Positions 1-12,575 of a stretch of DNA of 64,000 nucleotides are shown piece after piece. The stretch is from Siphonodentalium dalli. Its lineage: Eukaryota; Mollusca; Scaphopoda; Gadilida; Siphonodentaliidae. The stretch's first letter is position 1, and every line of letters starts with the position of its first letter. The notes below the pieces were generated by a model. That model searched no databases. It saw only the letters and a list, made by a program, of their open reading frames with translations, and was not told the DNA's origin. The position numbers and the translations under genes were made by a program. Location of the stretch: NCBI GenBank assembly GCA_032622095.1, contig CP136063.1, positions 8,535,814 to 8,599,813 on the forward strand, given 5' to 3'.

Positions 1-188
1 GTTCCCATTTACATGTCATTGTTAACATCCATGACAAATTTTATGATGATCAGACTAAAGGTACGACCTGCAGCCTGTGCTAAAGAATTTAGTCATACAA
101 AGAGTAAAATGCAAGATGACTGATGGCGGCCATGTTTTTTAGCCGAATGACACCAAAATTACTCGTTCCCATCTAAATGTAAATATTA

Positions 189-501
189 ATTGATTGATTG
201 ATTGATTGGGGTTTTATGTCGCTTTAGCCACTAAGGCCATATCACGACATTGCCAGTTTTAATGGTGGAGGAAATCCGCACACTTACGGCTAATCTAACA
301 GTGATTTCAATGGCTGATAAACACGTCGACCATGTGCGGCAAACCACCGGCCATCGGCAAGTAACTGACAACTTTCCCAGATAACGATTTCGAGTTACAA
401 AGTCCACGATGGAAACATGTGGATTTGAACCCTTATCGCCAGCGCTGGAAGGCGAAACGGCTTGGAGTTGTACCCCTAACCGATTGAGCCACCGAGGCCC
501 C
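189..501 (-). mobile_element. tRNA-derived SINE inserted in the satellite
   Basis: Read on the minus strand, the element begins GGGGCCTCGGTGGCTCAATC, with an RNA polymerase III A box (TGGCTCAATCGG), then a B box (GGTTCAAATCC), a ~200-bp unique body and an (ATTG/CAAT)n tail at 189-205. It is flanked by a perfect 14-bp target duplication, AAATGTAAATATTA, at 175-188 and 502-515, showing retrotransposition into a pre-existing satellite unit. Tails of this type follow tRNA-SINEs in molluscs (family knowledge). Confidence 0.85.
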
Positions 502-3084
502 AAATGTAAATATTAACATCCATGACAAATTTCATGATGATCAGAAGAACAGTACGACCTGTGGCCTGTGCTAATGGATTAAATTTTGAAATCCAAGATG
601 GCCACTGGTGGACATGTTTTTTGTCCGAATGACCCCAAAATGACTCGTTCCCATCTACATTCCAATTTCAACAGCCATGACAAATTTTATGATCAGACTA
701 AAGGTACGACCTGTAGCCCGTGCTAAAGGATTTAGTCATACAAAGAGTAAAATCCAAGATGGCTGCTGGTGACCATGTTTTTTGGCCGAATGACCCCAAA
801 ATTACTTGTTCCCATCTGCATGTCATTTTTAACATCCATGACAAATTTTGTGATGATCAGACTAAAGGTACGAGCTGTAGCCCGTGCTAAAGAATTTAGT
901 CACACAAAGAGTAAAATCCAAGATGGCTGCTGGCGGCCATGTTTTTTGGCCGAATGACCCCAAAATGACTCGTTCCCATCTACATTTCAATATTAATATC
1001 CATGATAAATTTCATGATGATCAGATGAACAGTACGACCTGTAGCCCGTGCTAAAGGATTTAGTCATACAAAGAGTAAAATCCAAGATAGCTGCTGGCGG
1101 CCATATTTTTTGGCTGAATGACCCCAAAATGACTTGTTCCCATCTATCTGTCATTATTAACATTCTTGACAAATTTTATGATGATCAGACAAAAAGTAGG
1201 ACCTGTAGCCTGTGCTAAAGGATTTAGTCATACAAAGAGTAAAATCCAAGATGGCTGCTGGCAACCATGTTTTTTGGCTGAATGACCCCAATATTACTCG
1301 TTCCCATTTACATGTCATTGTTAACATCCATGACAAATTTTATGATGATCAGACTAAAGGTACGACCTGCAGCCCGTGCTAAAGAATTTAGTCATACAAA
1401 GAGTAAAATCCAAGATGGCTGCTGGTAGCCATGATTTTCGGCCGAATGACCCCAAAATGACTTGTTCCCATCTACATGTCATTGTTAACATCCATGACAA
1501 ATTTTATGATGATCAGACTAAAGGTATGACCTGTAGCCCGTGCTAAAGGATTTAGTCATACAAAGAGTAAAATCCAAGATGGCTGCTGGTGACCATGTTT
1601 TGGGCCGAATGACCCCAAAATGACTCATTCCCATCTACATGTCATTATTAAAATTCATGACAAATTTTATGATGATAAGACTAAAGGTACAACCTGTAGC
1701 CCGTGCTAAAAGATTTAGTCATACAAGGAGTACAATCCAAGATGGCTGCTGGCGACCATGTTTTTTGGCCGAATGACCCCAAAATTACTCGTTCCCATCT
1801 ACATGTCAATATTAACATCCGGGACAAATTTAATGATGATCAGACGAACAGTACGACCTGTGGCCTGTTCTAATGGATTAAATTTTGAAATCCAAGATGG
1901 CCACTGGTGGCCATGTTTTTTGTCCGATTGACCCCAAAATGACTCATTTCCATCTACGTTCCAATTTCAATAGCCATGACAAATTGTATGATGATCAGAC
2001 TAAAGGTACGACCTGTAGCCCATGCTAAACGATTTAGTCATACAAAGAGTAAAATCCAAGATGGCTGCTGGCAACCATGTTTTTTGACTGAATGACCCCA
2101 ATATTACACGTTCCCATTTACATGTCATTGTTAACATCCATGACAAATTTTATGATGATCAGACTAAAGGTACGACCTGCAGCCCGTGCTAAAGAATTTA
2201 GTCATACAAAGAGTAAAATCCAAGATGGCTCCTGGCGGCCATGTTTTTTGGCCGAATGGCCCCAAAATTACTCGTTCCCATCTACATGTCAATATTATCA
2301 TCCAAGACAAATTTTATGATGATCAGACAAACAGTACGACCTGTGGCCCGTGCTAATGGATTAAATTTTAAAATCCAAGATGGCCCCTGGCGGCCATGTT
2401 TTTTGTCCAAATGACCCCAAAATGACTCGTTCCCATCTACATTCCAATTTCAAAACCCATGACAAATTTTATGATGATCAGACTAAAGGTACGACCTGTA
2501 GCCCATGCTAAAAGATTTAGTCATACAAAGAGTAAAATCCAAGATGGCCGCTGTCGGCCATGTTTTTTGGCCGAATGACCACAAAATGACTCGTTCCCAT
2601 CTACATTCCAATTTCAAAACCCATGACAAATTTTATGATGATCAGAATAAAGGTATGACCTGTAGCTGTGATAAAGGATTTAGTCATACAAAGAGTAAAA
2701 TCCAAGATGGCTGCTGGCGGCCATGTTTTTTGGCCGAATGACCCCAAAATGACTCATTCCCATCCACATTTCATTATTAACATTCTTGACAAATTATATG
2801 ATGATCAGACTAAAAGTAGGACCTGTAGCCCGTGCTAAAGGATTTAGTCATACAAAGAGTAAAATCCAAGATGGCTGCTGGCGACCATGTTTTTTGGCCG
2901 AATGACCCCAAAATTACTCGTTCCCATCTACATGTCAATATTAACATCCGTGACAAATTTCATGATGATCAGACTAAAGGTACGACCTGCAGCCCGTGCA
3001 AAAAATTTAGTCATACAAAGAGTAAAATCCAAGATGGCTGCTGGTAGCCATGATTTTGGGCCGAATTACCCCAAAATGACTCAT

Positions 3085-4626
3085 TTGCATCTACATATCA
3101 TTATTAACATTCATGACAAATTTTATGATGATAAGACTAAAGGTAGAACCTGTAGTTCGTGCTAAAGGATTTAGTCATACAAAGAGTAAAATCCAAAATG
3201 GCTGCTGGTGACCATGTTTTTTGGCCGAATGACCCCTAAATTACTCGTTCCCATCTACATGTCATTTTTAACATCCATGACAAATTTTGTGATGATCAGA
3301 CTAAAGGTACGAGCTGTAGCCCGTGCTAAAGAATTTAGTCATACAAAGAGTAAAATCCAAAATGGCTGCTGGCGGCCATGTTTTTTGGCCGAATAACACC
3401 AAAATTACATGTTCCCATCTACATGTCAATATTAACATAATTTCATGATGATCAGACAAACAGTACGACCTGTGGCCTGTGCTAATTGATTAAATTTTAA
3501 ATCCAAGATGGCCACTGGTGGCCATGTTTTTTGTCCGAATGACCCCAAAATAACTCGTTCCCATCTACATTCCAATTTCAATAGCCATGACAAATTTTAT
3601 GATGATCAGACTAAAGGTACGACATGTAGCCCATGCTAAACGATTTAGTCATACAAAGAGTAAAATCCAAGATGGCCCCAAAATGACTCGTTGCCATCTA
3701 CATGTCATTATTAACATTCATGACAAATTTTATGATGATAAGACTAAAGGTACAACCTGTAGCTCGTGCTAAAGGATTTAGTCGTACAAAGAGTAAAATC
3801 AAAGATGGCTGCTGGCGACCATGTTTTTTGGCCGAATGACACCAAAATTACTCGTTTGCATCTACATATCATTATTAACATTCATGACAAATTTTATGAT
3901 GATAAGACTAAAGGTAGAACCTGTAGTTCGTGCTAAAGGATTTAGTCATACAAAGAGTAAAATCCAAAATGGCTGCTGGTGACCATGTTTTTTGGCCGAA
4001 TGACCCCTAAATTACTCGTTCCCATCTACATGTCATTTTTAACATCCATGACAAATTTTGTGATGATCAGACTAAAGGTACGAGCTGTAGCCCGTGCTAA
4101 AGAATTTAGTCATACAAAGAGTAAAATCCAAAATGGCTGCTGGCGGCCATGTTTTTTGGCCGAATAACACCAAAATTACACGTTCCCATCTACATGTCAA
4201 TATTAACATAATTTCATGATGATCAGACAAACAGTACGACCTGTGGCCTGTGCTAATTGATTAAATTTTAAATCCAAGATGGCCACTGGTGGCCATGTTT
4301 TTTGTCCGAATGACCCCAAAATAACTCGTTCCCATCTACATTCCAATTTCAATAGCCATGACAAATTTTATGATGATCAGACTAAAGGTACGACCTGTAG
4401 CCCATGCTAAACGATTTAGTCATACAAAGAGTAAAATCCAAGATGGCCCCAAAATGACTCGTTGCCATCTACATGTCATTATTAACATTCATGACAAATT
4501 TTATGATGATAAGACTAAAGGTACAACCTGTAGCTCGTGCTAAAGGATTTAGTCGTACAAAGAGTAAAATCAAAGATGGCTGCTGGCGACCATGTTTTTT
4601 GGCCGAATGACACCAAAATTACTCGT
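3085..4626 (+). repeat. 771-bp segmental duplication within satellite array 1
   Basis: Bases ~3085-3855 and ~3856-4626 are nearly identical, including private variants such as a shortened unit lacking part of the body (ACATAATTTCATGATG) and TAGAACCTGTAGTTCG. Five units were duplicated as a block, apparently recently, compared with the much larger divergence between neighbouring units. Confidence 0.8.
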
Positions 4627-6097
4627 TCCCATCTGCATGTCATTTTTAACATCCATGACAATTTTGTGATCATCAGACTAAAGGCACGAGCTGTGGCCTG
4701 TGCTAATTGATTAAATTTTGAAATCCAAGATGTCCGAATGACCCCAAAATGACTCGTTCCCATCTACATTCCAATTTCAATAGCCATGACAAATTTTATG
4801 ATGATCAGACTAAAGGTACGACCTGTAGCCCATGCTAAACGATTTAGTCATACAAAGAGTAAAATCCAAGATGGCTGCTGGCGGCCATGTTTTTTGGCCT
4901 AATGACCCCAAAATTACTCGTTCCCATCTACATGTCAATATTATCATCCATGACAAATTTTATGATGATAAGACAAACAGTACGACCTGTGGCCCGTGCT
5001 AATGGATTAAATTTTAAACTCCAAGATGGCCGCTGGTGGCCATGTTTTTTGTCCGAATGACCCCAAAATGACTCGTTCCCATCTACATTCCAATTTCAAA
5101 ACCCATGACGAATTTTATGATGATCAGTCTAAAGGTATGACCTTTAGCCCGTGCTAAAGATTTAGTCATACAAAGAGTAAAATTCAAGATGGCTGCTGGT
5201 GGCCATGTTTTTGGGCCGAATGACCCCAAAATTACTCGTTCCTATCTGCATACCATTTTTAACATCCATGACAAATTTTGTGATCATCAGACTAAAGGTA
5301 CGAGCTGTAGCCCGTGCTAAAGAATTTAGTCATACAAAGAGTAAAATCCAAGATGGCTGCTGGCGGCCATGTTTTTGGCCGAATGACACCAAAATTACTC
5401 GTTCCCATCTACATGTCAATATTAACATCCATGGCAAATTTGATGATGATCAGACTAAAAGTAGGACCTGTAGCCCGTGCTAAAGGATTTAGTCATACAA
5501 AGAGTAAAATCCAAGATGGCTTAAATTTTTAAATCCAAGATGGCCACTGGCGGCAATGTTTTTTGTCTGAATGACCCCAAAATGACTCGTTCTCATCTAT
5601 ATTCCAATTTCAACAGCCATCACAAATTTTATGATGATCAGACTAAAGGTACGACCTGTAGCCCGTGCTAAAGGATTTAGTCATACAAAGAGTAAAATCC
5701 AAGATGGCTGCTGACGGCCATGTTTTTTGGTCGAATGACCCCAAAATGACTCGTTCCCATCTACATGTCATTATTAACATTCTTGACAAATTTTATGATG
5801 ATCAGACTAAAAGTAGGACCTGTAGCCCGTGCTAAATAATTTAGTCATACAAAGAGTAAAATCTAAGATGGCTGCCAGCGGCCATATTTTTTGGCCGAAT
5901 GACCTCAAAATTACTCGTTGCCATCTACATGTCAATGTCAACATCCATGCCAAATTTCATAATAATCGGTAAGGTACGTACTGTAGCCCGTGCTAAAGGA
6001 AATTGTTGACGAATCACGCACACACACATGCACGACGGATATCAAGCCATGGCAATACATGTAGCTCAAACTTTACAAAGTAAAGTTGAGCTAAAAA

Positions 6098-7067
6098 TGG
6101 TCGTTAATGACAGTTGGCCGGCGACGCCAGGTGTGAGCCAGAGTCTAAATTTTGAGCCTCCAGTGTTCAACGTGGTTTTGAATGAAATTTTTTTTTTTAT
6201 TTATTAAGTTCTTTTTTACTTATGTTTATTCTCAAATTAAAAATAAAAAAATAAGTTATTAACAATAATAGTACATAGGCCAAAACCACAAAAAACCTCT
6301 AGAAGTCATTTTTGTCGACATATGAATGTATATAACTGAAACCTTTTCTAATGTATAAAGGGGCACCTCAGGGTCACTCCACGCCCGGTTGTCAAATCGT
6401 ACAGGTGTGCGGGGCCATACAAGGGGCATAACTCTGTCGCCCATAGAAAAAAAATCTAAAAATACATAATTGGTCTCTATCCATTGACAACACTTTTTAA
6501 AGATGAGATTTTTTAGCTGATTTCTTCTAAATAGATAGAAGTAAAGATGTACTAATATGTATTGAGCTGTAAAATTTATATTTTTAAACATTAATGTCAT
6601 TTTCAGACATTTTAATAGGAAAAATTGTCATTTTTTAGCCATTTTCTACTGTATATTCCTTTAAAATTATGTATTTTTGTCTGCAGGACACATTATAAAG
6701 CAACATGTATTCCATAAAAATACTATTAGCCTTTGGTATGTCAGATAAGGCCAACTTTTTTATTTTTCTGCTTTTTCTGATTTTTTTAAACATTGTTTTG
6801 GTAGTCGGTCGAAAAGAAGAAAAAAAATGCTTGAATAATTTTTTTTTTTTTGGACATTTGCTAAGGTGGTAATTGTGTCTTCATAATTCTCTGTCAGTCA
6901 CTTACAGAGAACAGTTTTCGAACGTATATCACAAAATTCAAATCCAGTCCTATTATTTGAAACATAGCTCAGATTATTGAATAATATTGAATAAATCCAG
7001 AAATAAAGAGTTTGTTTTTGTTCAACATTTCAATTATTAAATAAGTGGACTCCAGCATTCAGTTATA
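6098..7067. other. AT-rich spacer without recognisable gene
   Basis: Contains poly-T and poly-A tracts and no motif I can name. A 113-codon open frame on the minus strand (6259-6600) shows no recognisable domain. The spacer separates the satellite hairpin from the nuclease/CXC pseudogene and may include that element's 5' untranslated sequence. Confidence 0.5.
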
Positions 7068-7553
7068 ATGTATACATTGAAAAAGTCCATTATTCATCTG
7101 GATGGATGTCATGGAAAAATAAGTAACCGACAGATAATATATAGTACTCTATTATCCACAGAAGAAAATGAATCAGTGATGGCTTCGGATACTTCTGCCT
7201 TGAATAATCTCATCAGTCTGGTCGATTTTGGCTTTCAGCAAGGACATGTGTTTCAAATGGATGCAGTCGTACAAAAATATGAAGAGCTCATATCTGAGAA
7301 TTGTCCAACAAGTGCCAACAATATTCGCTCAAGTACACTGAAACTCAAACTCCAAGCACACTATGGCCCGGAAATTATATTTCGCAGACAGAGAAATAAG
7401 ACAGTCCCAAGCTTGGTGTTTTCTTCATGCACAAACGATAATAGTATCGAGGAGCTGAACAATTTGTTTGAATCAACAGACAATGAACTTCTATGTAATT
7501 TTCAATCTGATGCATCGGTGGATCAAGATAGTGATACTAGTATTATGAAATAA
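7068..7553 (+). pseudogene. N-terminal fragment of nuclease/CXC family copy 1
   Basis: 161 codons. The recognisable part is the stretch LKLKLQAHYGPEIIFRR followed by a hydrophobic segment (VPSLVFSS), which in this family lies ahead of the helical region. It starts at the first Met of the frame; the true start is unknown. The frame ends at TAA, and the next family block (IPDSLYTLLSLIL) resumes in another frame at 7569-7751, followed by the TPKHIATGLVVHHISRSK block at ~7,740-7,990. Confidence 0.55.
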
Positions 7554-8076
7554 TTCTACCATGTAGCATTGAGAGTTCACTCCGATATGAAATCATCGTC
7601 AAAACACATAGGTTACTCTATTTCTACAAAGGCAGCTGAGGACTGTATTCCTGATAGCTTGTATACTCTTCTTAGCTTAATCCTGGATCCAAATCAAGAT
7701 GAGTTGACTCTTAGTCGCAAGAAGAAGTCTGATACTCATCAAAATATTTAAATCTTGGCCAAGATATTGTATATGCTATGTTCAATGGTAATAGGAATAC
7801 TCCAAAGCATATAGCTACTGGATTAGTTGTTCACCATATATCTAGGTCAAAGTTTCTTGTGAATTTTCTACATGCTGGTGGTCATAGCATTTCTTATGAA
7901 ACTGTTCAGCGAATTGACACTACGGAAGCAAATGCTCAGATAGAGAGATTCCATTTAAACAATCAACTTTCATTCCCAACAATTTACAGAAAGGTCAATT
8001 TATTCAATTTGCTGCAGATAACCTGGACATCATTGAGGAGACTATAGATGGAAAAGGAACCTTCCATGTTACACAA

Positions 8077-8832
8077 ATGGCAGCTTTTCAGAGAGCCGTA
8101 GGCAAACCGGATGACAGCACTGCTGCATGCAAAATACAGAGGAGTGATAGAATACAACTGGATAAAGTTCTTAAATCTGTCCCACCAGCATTTAATAGTG
8201 TCGAGTATGTAAATGTTTCATGCCATGTTTCACCAAGAGGGCTTGGCAGGATTGATGTTAAACCAAATGATGACCTGCAAACAGAAAGCAAATACAAGGA
8301 TTTAGTCTACTTAATATCACGGAATCGTGGTGATCAACAGTATGTTCCTTCTTGGACAGGCTACAACCAGAAAATGTCCACTGTACAATCAGAGAAATCT
8401 GTTATCGGGTACTTACCAATCATACCTGCCCCAGCCAATGATATGGACACAATTCTTACCGTTCTTCTACAATGCTGCCATATTTCTAAATATTTCTCAC
8501 AACCAAATTCTGTTATTACATTTGACCAGGCACTTTATTGCAAGGCAAAGGAAATTGTTTGGTTGTTGCCAGAAAAATTCTCAAATATCGTTATCAGGAT
8601 GAGAAGTTTTCATATAGCTCTAAATTTCCTTCGAGTAATTGGGCAACATTTTGCTTTTTCTGGCTTGACTGACATATGGATAGACTCTGTGATATATAGT
8701 GAATGTATATCTGACAAGATAGATAGTGAAGGGAAAGTTGTGGAACAGGTCTGTTCGTGCACACAAGCTAACGTTCGAGGCGATGTACAGAATATTGTTC
8801 CAGGAATATCAGAGCTGGCTTCGAGAGCATGA
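8077..8832 (+). pseudogene. Central fragment 1 of nuclease/CXC family copy 1
   Basis: 251 codons. The frame opens upstream of the first Met with FAADNLDIIEETIDG and contains the family block FSNIVIRMRSFHIALNFLRV at about residues 170-190, then IYSECISDKI. The last ~30 codons are out of register: the continuing family sequence (VRAHKLTFEAMYR) is in the overlapping frame from 8726, placing a frameshift near 8,750. No catalytic function can be assigned to this region. Confidence 0.6.
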
Positions 8833-9511
8833 GGATACAAGATTTGATGTCTTGGATAATGAGGGAAAGAAGTTATCTACATATTTTGAGGTAGGGAAGG
8901 ACATGGACAGCTGTAGACAGGTATCGGAAACAATGATGATGAAGATGGGGAAATTATCTAACAAGCTTAATTTATTCTGTGAATTAAATTCCGAGAACAG
9001 CACATTTCAATACCGGTTGCAGTACATAAATTTTGTTAAAATTTTATTGTGCTTTATTCGAGCTGAGAGAGAAGGGCAATGGAATCTACATCTAGATATG
9101 ATTAGGAGAATGCTGCCGCTGATGGCTGTATATGACCATGTTAACTACACAAGATGGGGAATTGTATATCTGCATGAGATGGAGAACCTGGATTCCAACT
9201 TTCCTACAGTTCATGCAGAATTTAAGAATGGTAACTTCGTCATAAAAGAAACAAGCGAGAAGTTTAACCAGGTGTCGGTTGATATAGCCCTAGAACACAT
9301 TAATCGGAAATGCAAGACATCAGGCGGTTTAGTTGGTATAACTAGGAACAGGACTGCTTTGGACCGCTGGATGCTAACATGTGGTGAAAGGACCAAGAAC
9401 GTTGAAGATGGATGTTCCTTGATCGGAATGAAGACTGGTGCAATATCAATATGTCAACAGATAGGTACTCTCCAAAGATCAAGAAAGATGAAGAAGATGT
9501 ACAGAAGGTGA
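8726..9511 (+). pseudogene. Central fragment 2 of nuclease/CXC family copy 1
   Basis: 261 codons. It carries the family blocks YTRWGIVYLHEM, FKNGNFVIKETSEKFNQVSV and GGLVGITRNRTALDRWML in the expected order. Family sequence then moves to the frame at 9412-9663 (NPFSRRDNNLMCIST), so another frameshift lies around 9,400-9,430. The segment is mostly predicted helical with no recognised enzyme motif. Confidence 0.6.
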
Positions 9512-9904
9512 AATCAAAGGTAGAACAATTCAACCCATTTTCTCGAAGAGACAACAACCTTATGTGCATTTCAACTAATGATTTGGCTACCGAGGACATT
9601 AAAGATGATTTGCTTTCTGTCGTTGAAACCTGGATGTCAATTGTAGAGACGTTTGTGAGTTAAAGACTAGATGATGGCCATCACGTTGATTTTTACAGTC
9701 CTATTAGTCTCAACAAGAGCAAAACTTTTACAACACTGTCTATAAAGGTTAAAAAGAACAAGAACACCAAGATTGATACTGCTAAGAGTGAGTGTCATCT
9801 TGTCCGACGGTTACTCAGTGCTGTAGATAGTGGAAGGGATATTGATATTCCATCCATCCTTCAATTCGAACTCAACAAGACACCAATGTCACTCGCTTCA
9901 CTAG

Positions 9905-10777
9905 ATGGACAACTCCATTCCACAAATAAAGCTGCATTACTTCACATTCTATCGGACATACTCATTGAACGAACTTCCAGATTCTCCTAAGACAACATGC
10001 TATGTAATTGATGGTATGGCACTTGTTCAAGCTATTGGTAAACCAAACCACTCTGAAACATTTGGAGATCTTGCAGATGTCTTCACAAATATAGTGTTGA
10101 AATACTTCAGGACAAATGGATGTAATCGAGTCGATATTGTCTTTGACAATTATTCAGCAGCCTCCACAAAATTTGGGACACACCAAAAGAGAAATCAGTC
10201 AACCAGATACATACACAAACTTGTTGATAGACGAGATATTCCACTGCCACATTCATGGGTAACGTTCATTGGATCATCAGAAAATAAGAAAAGCCTTCTG
10301 CAGTTCCTGACCAGTGAATTACTCAAGAAAGGTGTTGATCTACCAATCGGAAATACTGTTATTGTAGCTGGTGGCTGTGCTGACTATCAGATAGCTATCT
10401 CTGGACATCAACTGGATTCCCCATTAGATCATCTAAAATCATCTCACGAAAAAGCTGATACCAGAATGCTATTACATGTTCAAGATACTGCAACAAAAGG
10501 AAATGCTAGAGTAATAGTCCAAAGTCGTGACACAGATGTCCTTGTATTGCTTCTCTACCACCAGCGAAATCTTGATGGGGAAATTATTATGAGTGCAGGG
10601 ACTGTGATGAAACCTAAATACCTCCCAATTAATGATATAGAAAAGAATTTTCCTGCATCAGTAATTAATGGTTTGCCAATTTACCATGTAGTTACAGGAT
10701 GTGATACAACCAGGAAAAGGGAAGAAGTCTACTTGGAAGAAATACATGAAGACCCCTTCCCTGCTACAACCTATTGA
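9905..10777 (+). pseudogene. PIN/FEN1-like nuclease region of copy 1
   Basis: 290 codons; the first ~20 are out of register. From about residue 30 (TTCYVIDGMALVQAIG) it follows the pattern of a PIN/FEN1-type fold: DGMAL near the start, IVFDNYS around residue 77, SSHEKADTRMLLHV around 175-190, RDTDVLVLLLYH around 202-215, and VVTGCDTT near 265. GCDTT followed by a GKGKKS-like loop recalls the helix-three-turn-helix of FEN1/XPG nucleases (family knowledge). Here the loop is broken: after CDTT the frame shifts and the loop residues continue in the 10701 frame. Acidic residues are visible but metal-binding positions are not proven. Confidence 0.6.
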
Positions 10778-11276
10778 CCTGTATGGTCAGTTTGATAAAC
10801 TTCTGGCAGAAAAGTTTATCATGCAACTTTATTCTCTATCATCAAATGCATGTGGCGTGAATGAACTCGGGGCTGAAATGTTCCATCAACTAGCAGACTT
10901 ATCAAAACTTCCACCAAGTAAAGATTGTTTGCATCAACATCTACTCTGCAGTCAATATCAAACATTTGTGTGGTATGCAGCCCTCACGTCTGTTCCAAAG
11001 TTACCATCTCCTACCAGTTACGGTTGGAAAGAAGATGAAGGAGGCATGACACCGACTCTCATGACTGCCGAGCCATTACCGAAAACATTTCAAGAAATCA
11101 CAACATGTAAATGTTCAAGTTCCAGGTGTTCTTCGTCCAGATGTAGCTGCCGAAAATCCAACTTGAATTGTTCACTCGCATGTAAATGTCAGCTGAATTG
11201 TTTAAACCCATACAATCTGGACATTATAGTGGACAATTGTGACAGTGACTCATCTTTGGATGATACACATGATTGA
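10701..11276 (+). pseudogene. C-terminal region with CXC-like cysteine cluster, copy 1
   Basis: 191 codons. After GKGKKSTWKKYMKTPSLLQP (the end of the nuclease-like loop) come a helical region, the family block LPSPTSYGWKEDEGG, and a tail with closely spaced cysteines: CKCSSSRCSSSRCSCRKS and CSLACKCQLNC. The spacing resembles tesmin/TSO1-type CXC zinc-binding repeats; DNA binding is therefore a reasonable guess, not shown. It ends in an acidic tail (DSDSSLDDTHD) and TGA at 11274-11276. Confidence 0.65.
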
Positions 11277-12089
11277 ACTGTTTAAAACAATGTGAGATTC
11301 TGGTATTCAAATTTTAAAATGAAAATATAAATTATGAATCTCAAATTCAAACAATTTTCACAGGTGTAAATCTATAATAAATCATTCTTATACTGGTGTA
11401 AACAAGATTAAATATTGTCTATGTGTGTGATTGAGATGTATAATTAAGCTTATTCATAATATGGAACTGAACAGGAATAGTTATGGCTTGAAGAAAGCAC
11501 AAATTAATCTAAAATATGAACCGATTGTTTTGAAAAAAGAAACAATGTCAAGGCCAATTAGTCACCACGTGTGTGATGATAATTGGGGGGTCTCAGTGGG
11601 TGATTTATATGAAAAGGGTGTTTTGTTGGTATAATCGAGTTTTTGCCCTTGGACTGTCAGCATGGTCCAAAGTAAGAATCTTACGTTTCTTTGAAGGAGT
11701 TGCAACACTATATATTTTCACTAAATTACGATATCACCACGAACAGAGCACAAGATCAAATATAAATACTGACTGAAATATTTATCCCCCCCCTCTTATT
11801 TATATTCCAGAGAGAAAGCCATGCAATTGCACAAGAGTATTTGCTCAAAACAATCAGGCATACTAAATTATAATAAAGTGTGAATATGTAATCCACACTA
11901 ACGACCCAAACACAACAGTTCTTTGTTTATATAAACCTTCTTTTCTTAACATAACCCATGGCAAGTGCCTTCCTTTCATACATTCTAATTGAATAGCCAC
12001 CTCATTCATTGTTTATCGCCAGACATTCGATGACACATGCATTTAATTAACCAAGCGATAGGTTTCTTTATAACAAGGCTCACAACAGG
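11277..12089. other. Spacer after copy 1
   Basis: AT-rich, with AATAAA-like sites shortly after the stop codon (ATAATAAATC near 11,373) that could serve polyadenylation of copy 1. No gene or repeat recognised. Confidence 0.4.
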
Positions 12090-12575
12090 CGAATCAACTC
12101 ATGAATATTGATGAGATGTGTCTGCTATACCGGAAGTCGACTTTACATGTTTACAATGGTTTCTTTCGAAAACTATCGAAATATTTACTTTTGGACAATA
12201 AAGTGGCCGCACATTAAGGGTATATTTTTCTATTTTTGCCCACTTATACCACTCGTTGGTCGCGTTTGACAGGTGGCCGCTCACGACAATTCATTTATAT
12301 GATAAAATCAGTCCGTACATCGCCAATACGGCCGGTAAAGACAGGTGGCCGTTCTCAACGGTGGCCTCAGATTACAGTTTTCACTGTAAAAAAATTGGTT
12401 CCGATCAGATAGAAAATATTTCAGTTATCGCACCATGCGTATAGTGTCTACATACAGACAGACAACCAGACAGACAGACAGACAGACAGACGGACGGAAT
12501 AACGACGAGTGGTCAATCCGGACAACGACACACACTGTGTTTACCATACTATGGTATGGGTAAACATAAAAATAC
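12090..12575 (+). mobile_element. Helentron-like non-autonomous element end
   Basis: A ~360-bp body with an internal duplication (ACAGGTGGCCG at ~12,270 and ~12,340), then a (GACA)n run with CGGACGG at 12455-12497, then a hairpin at 12539-12565 (GTTTACCATAC pairing with GTATGGGTAAAC, one bulged base). Body, microsatellite, then terminal hairpin repeats the plan of the satellite elements in this window with different sequence. The left boundary is a guess. Confidence 0.35.

Larger units (their letters stand above)
1..6097 (+). repeat. Pearl-like satellite element 1 (left end outside window)
   Basis: About 37 head-to-tail units of roughly 155-163 bp, anchored by GTTCCCATCTACATGTCA, TATGATGATCAGAC and ATCCAAGATGG. 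Two unit types mix: one with TTTAGTCATACAAAGAGTAA, and a shorter one with TTAAATTTTGAAATCC. The array ends in a short CA run, ACGACGGATA, and a hairpin at 6063-6092 (AGCTCAAACTTTAC pairing with GTAAAGTTGAGCT). Core tandem repeats, then a microsatellite, then a 3' hairpin is the known plan of bivalve pearl elements and related non-autonomous Helentron-associated elements; assignment to that group is inference. Short open frames inside the units are by-products of the repeat. Confidence 0.75.
7068..11276 (+). pseudogene. Multi-copy PIN/FEN1-like nuclease + CXC-tail gene, copy 1 (decayed)
   Basis: Consecutive overlapping frames on one strand together cover what looks like a full-length member (~1,350 codons) of a large family of uncharacterised proteins repeated in mollusc, cnidarian and fish genomes. 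The order matches that family: N-terminal region, HISRSKFLVNFLHAGGH block, FHIALNFLRVIG block, SGGLVGITRNRTALDRW block, nuclease-like region with DTDVLVLLLYH and TGCDTT, and a cysteine-rich tail. No intron is evident. Reading-frame breaks lie near 7,553, 7,751, 8,050, 8,750, 9,400-9,510, 9,960 and 10,710, so it is dead. Family membership is recognised from memory of the blocks; function is not established. The only nuclease clue is the FEN1-like glycine-rich loop. Confidence 0.7.

Noticed and set aside
769-5532. Many 60-94 codon open frames with recurring FGRMTPKLLVPIYMS or KSKMAAGGHVF peptides
   Set aside because: They follow the satellite unit in two overlapping frames, stop and restart with unit variants, and have no independent conservation; products of repetition only.
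6259-6600. 113-codon minus frame
   Set aside because: No recognisable domain, low-complexity aromatic-rich composition in AT-rich DNA.
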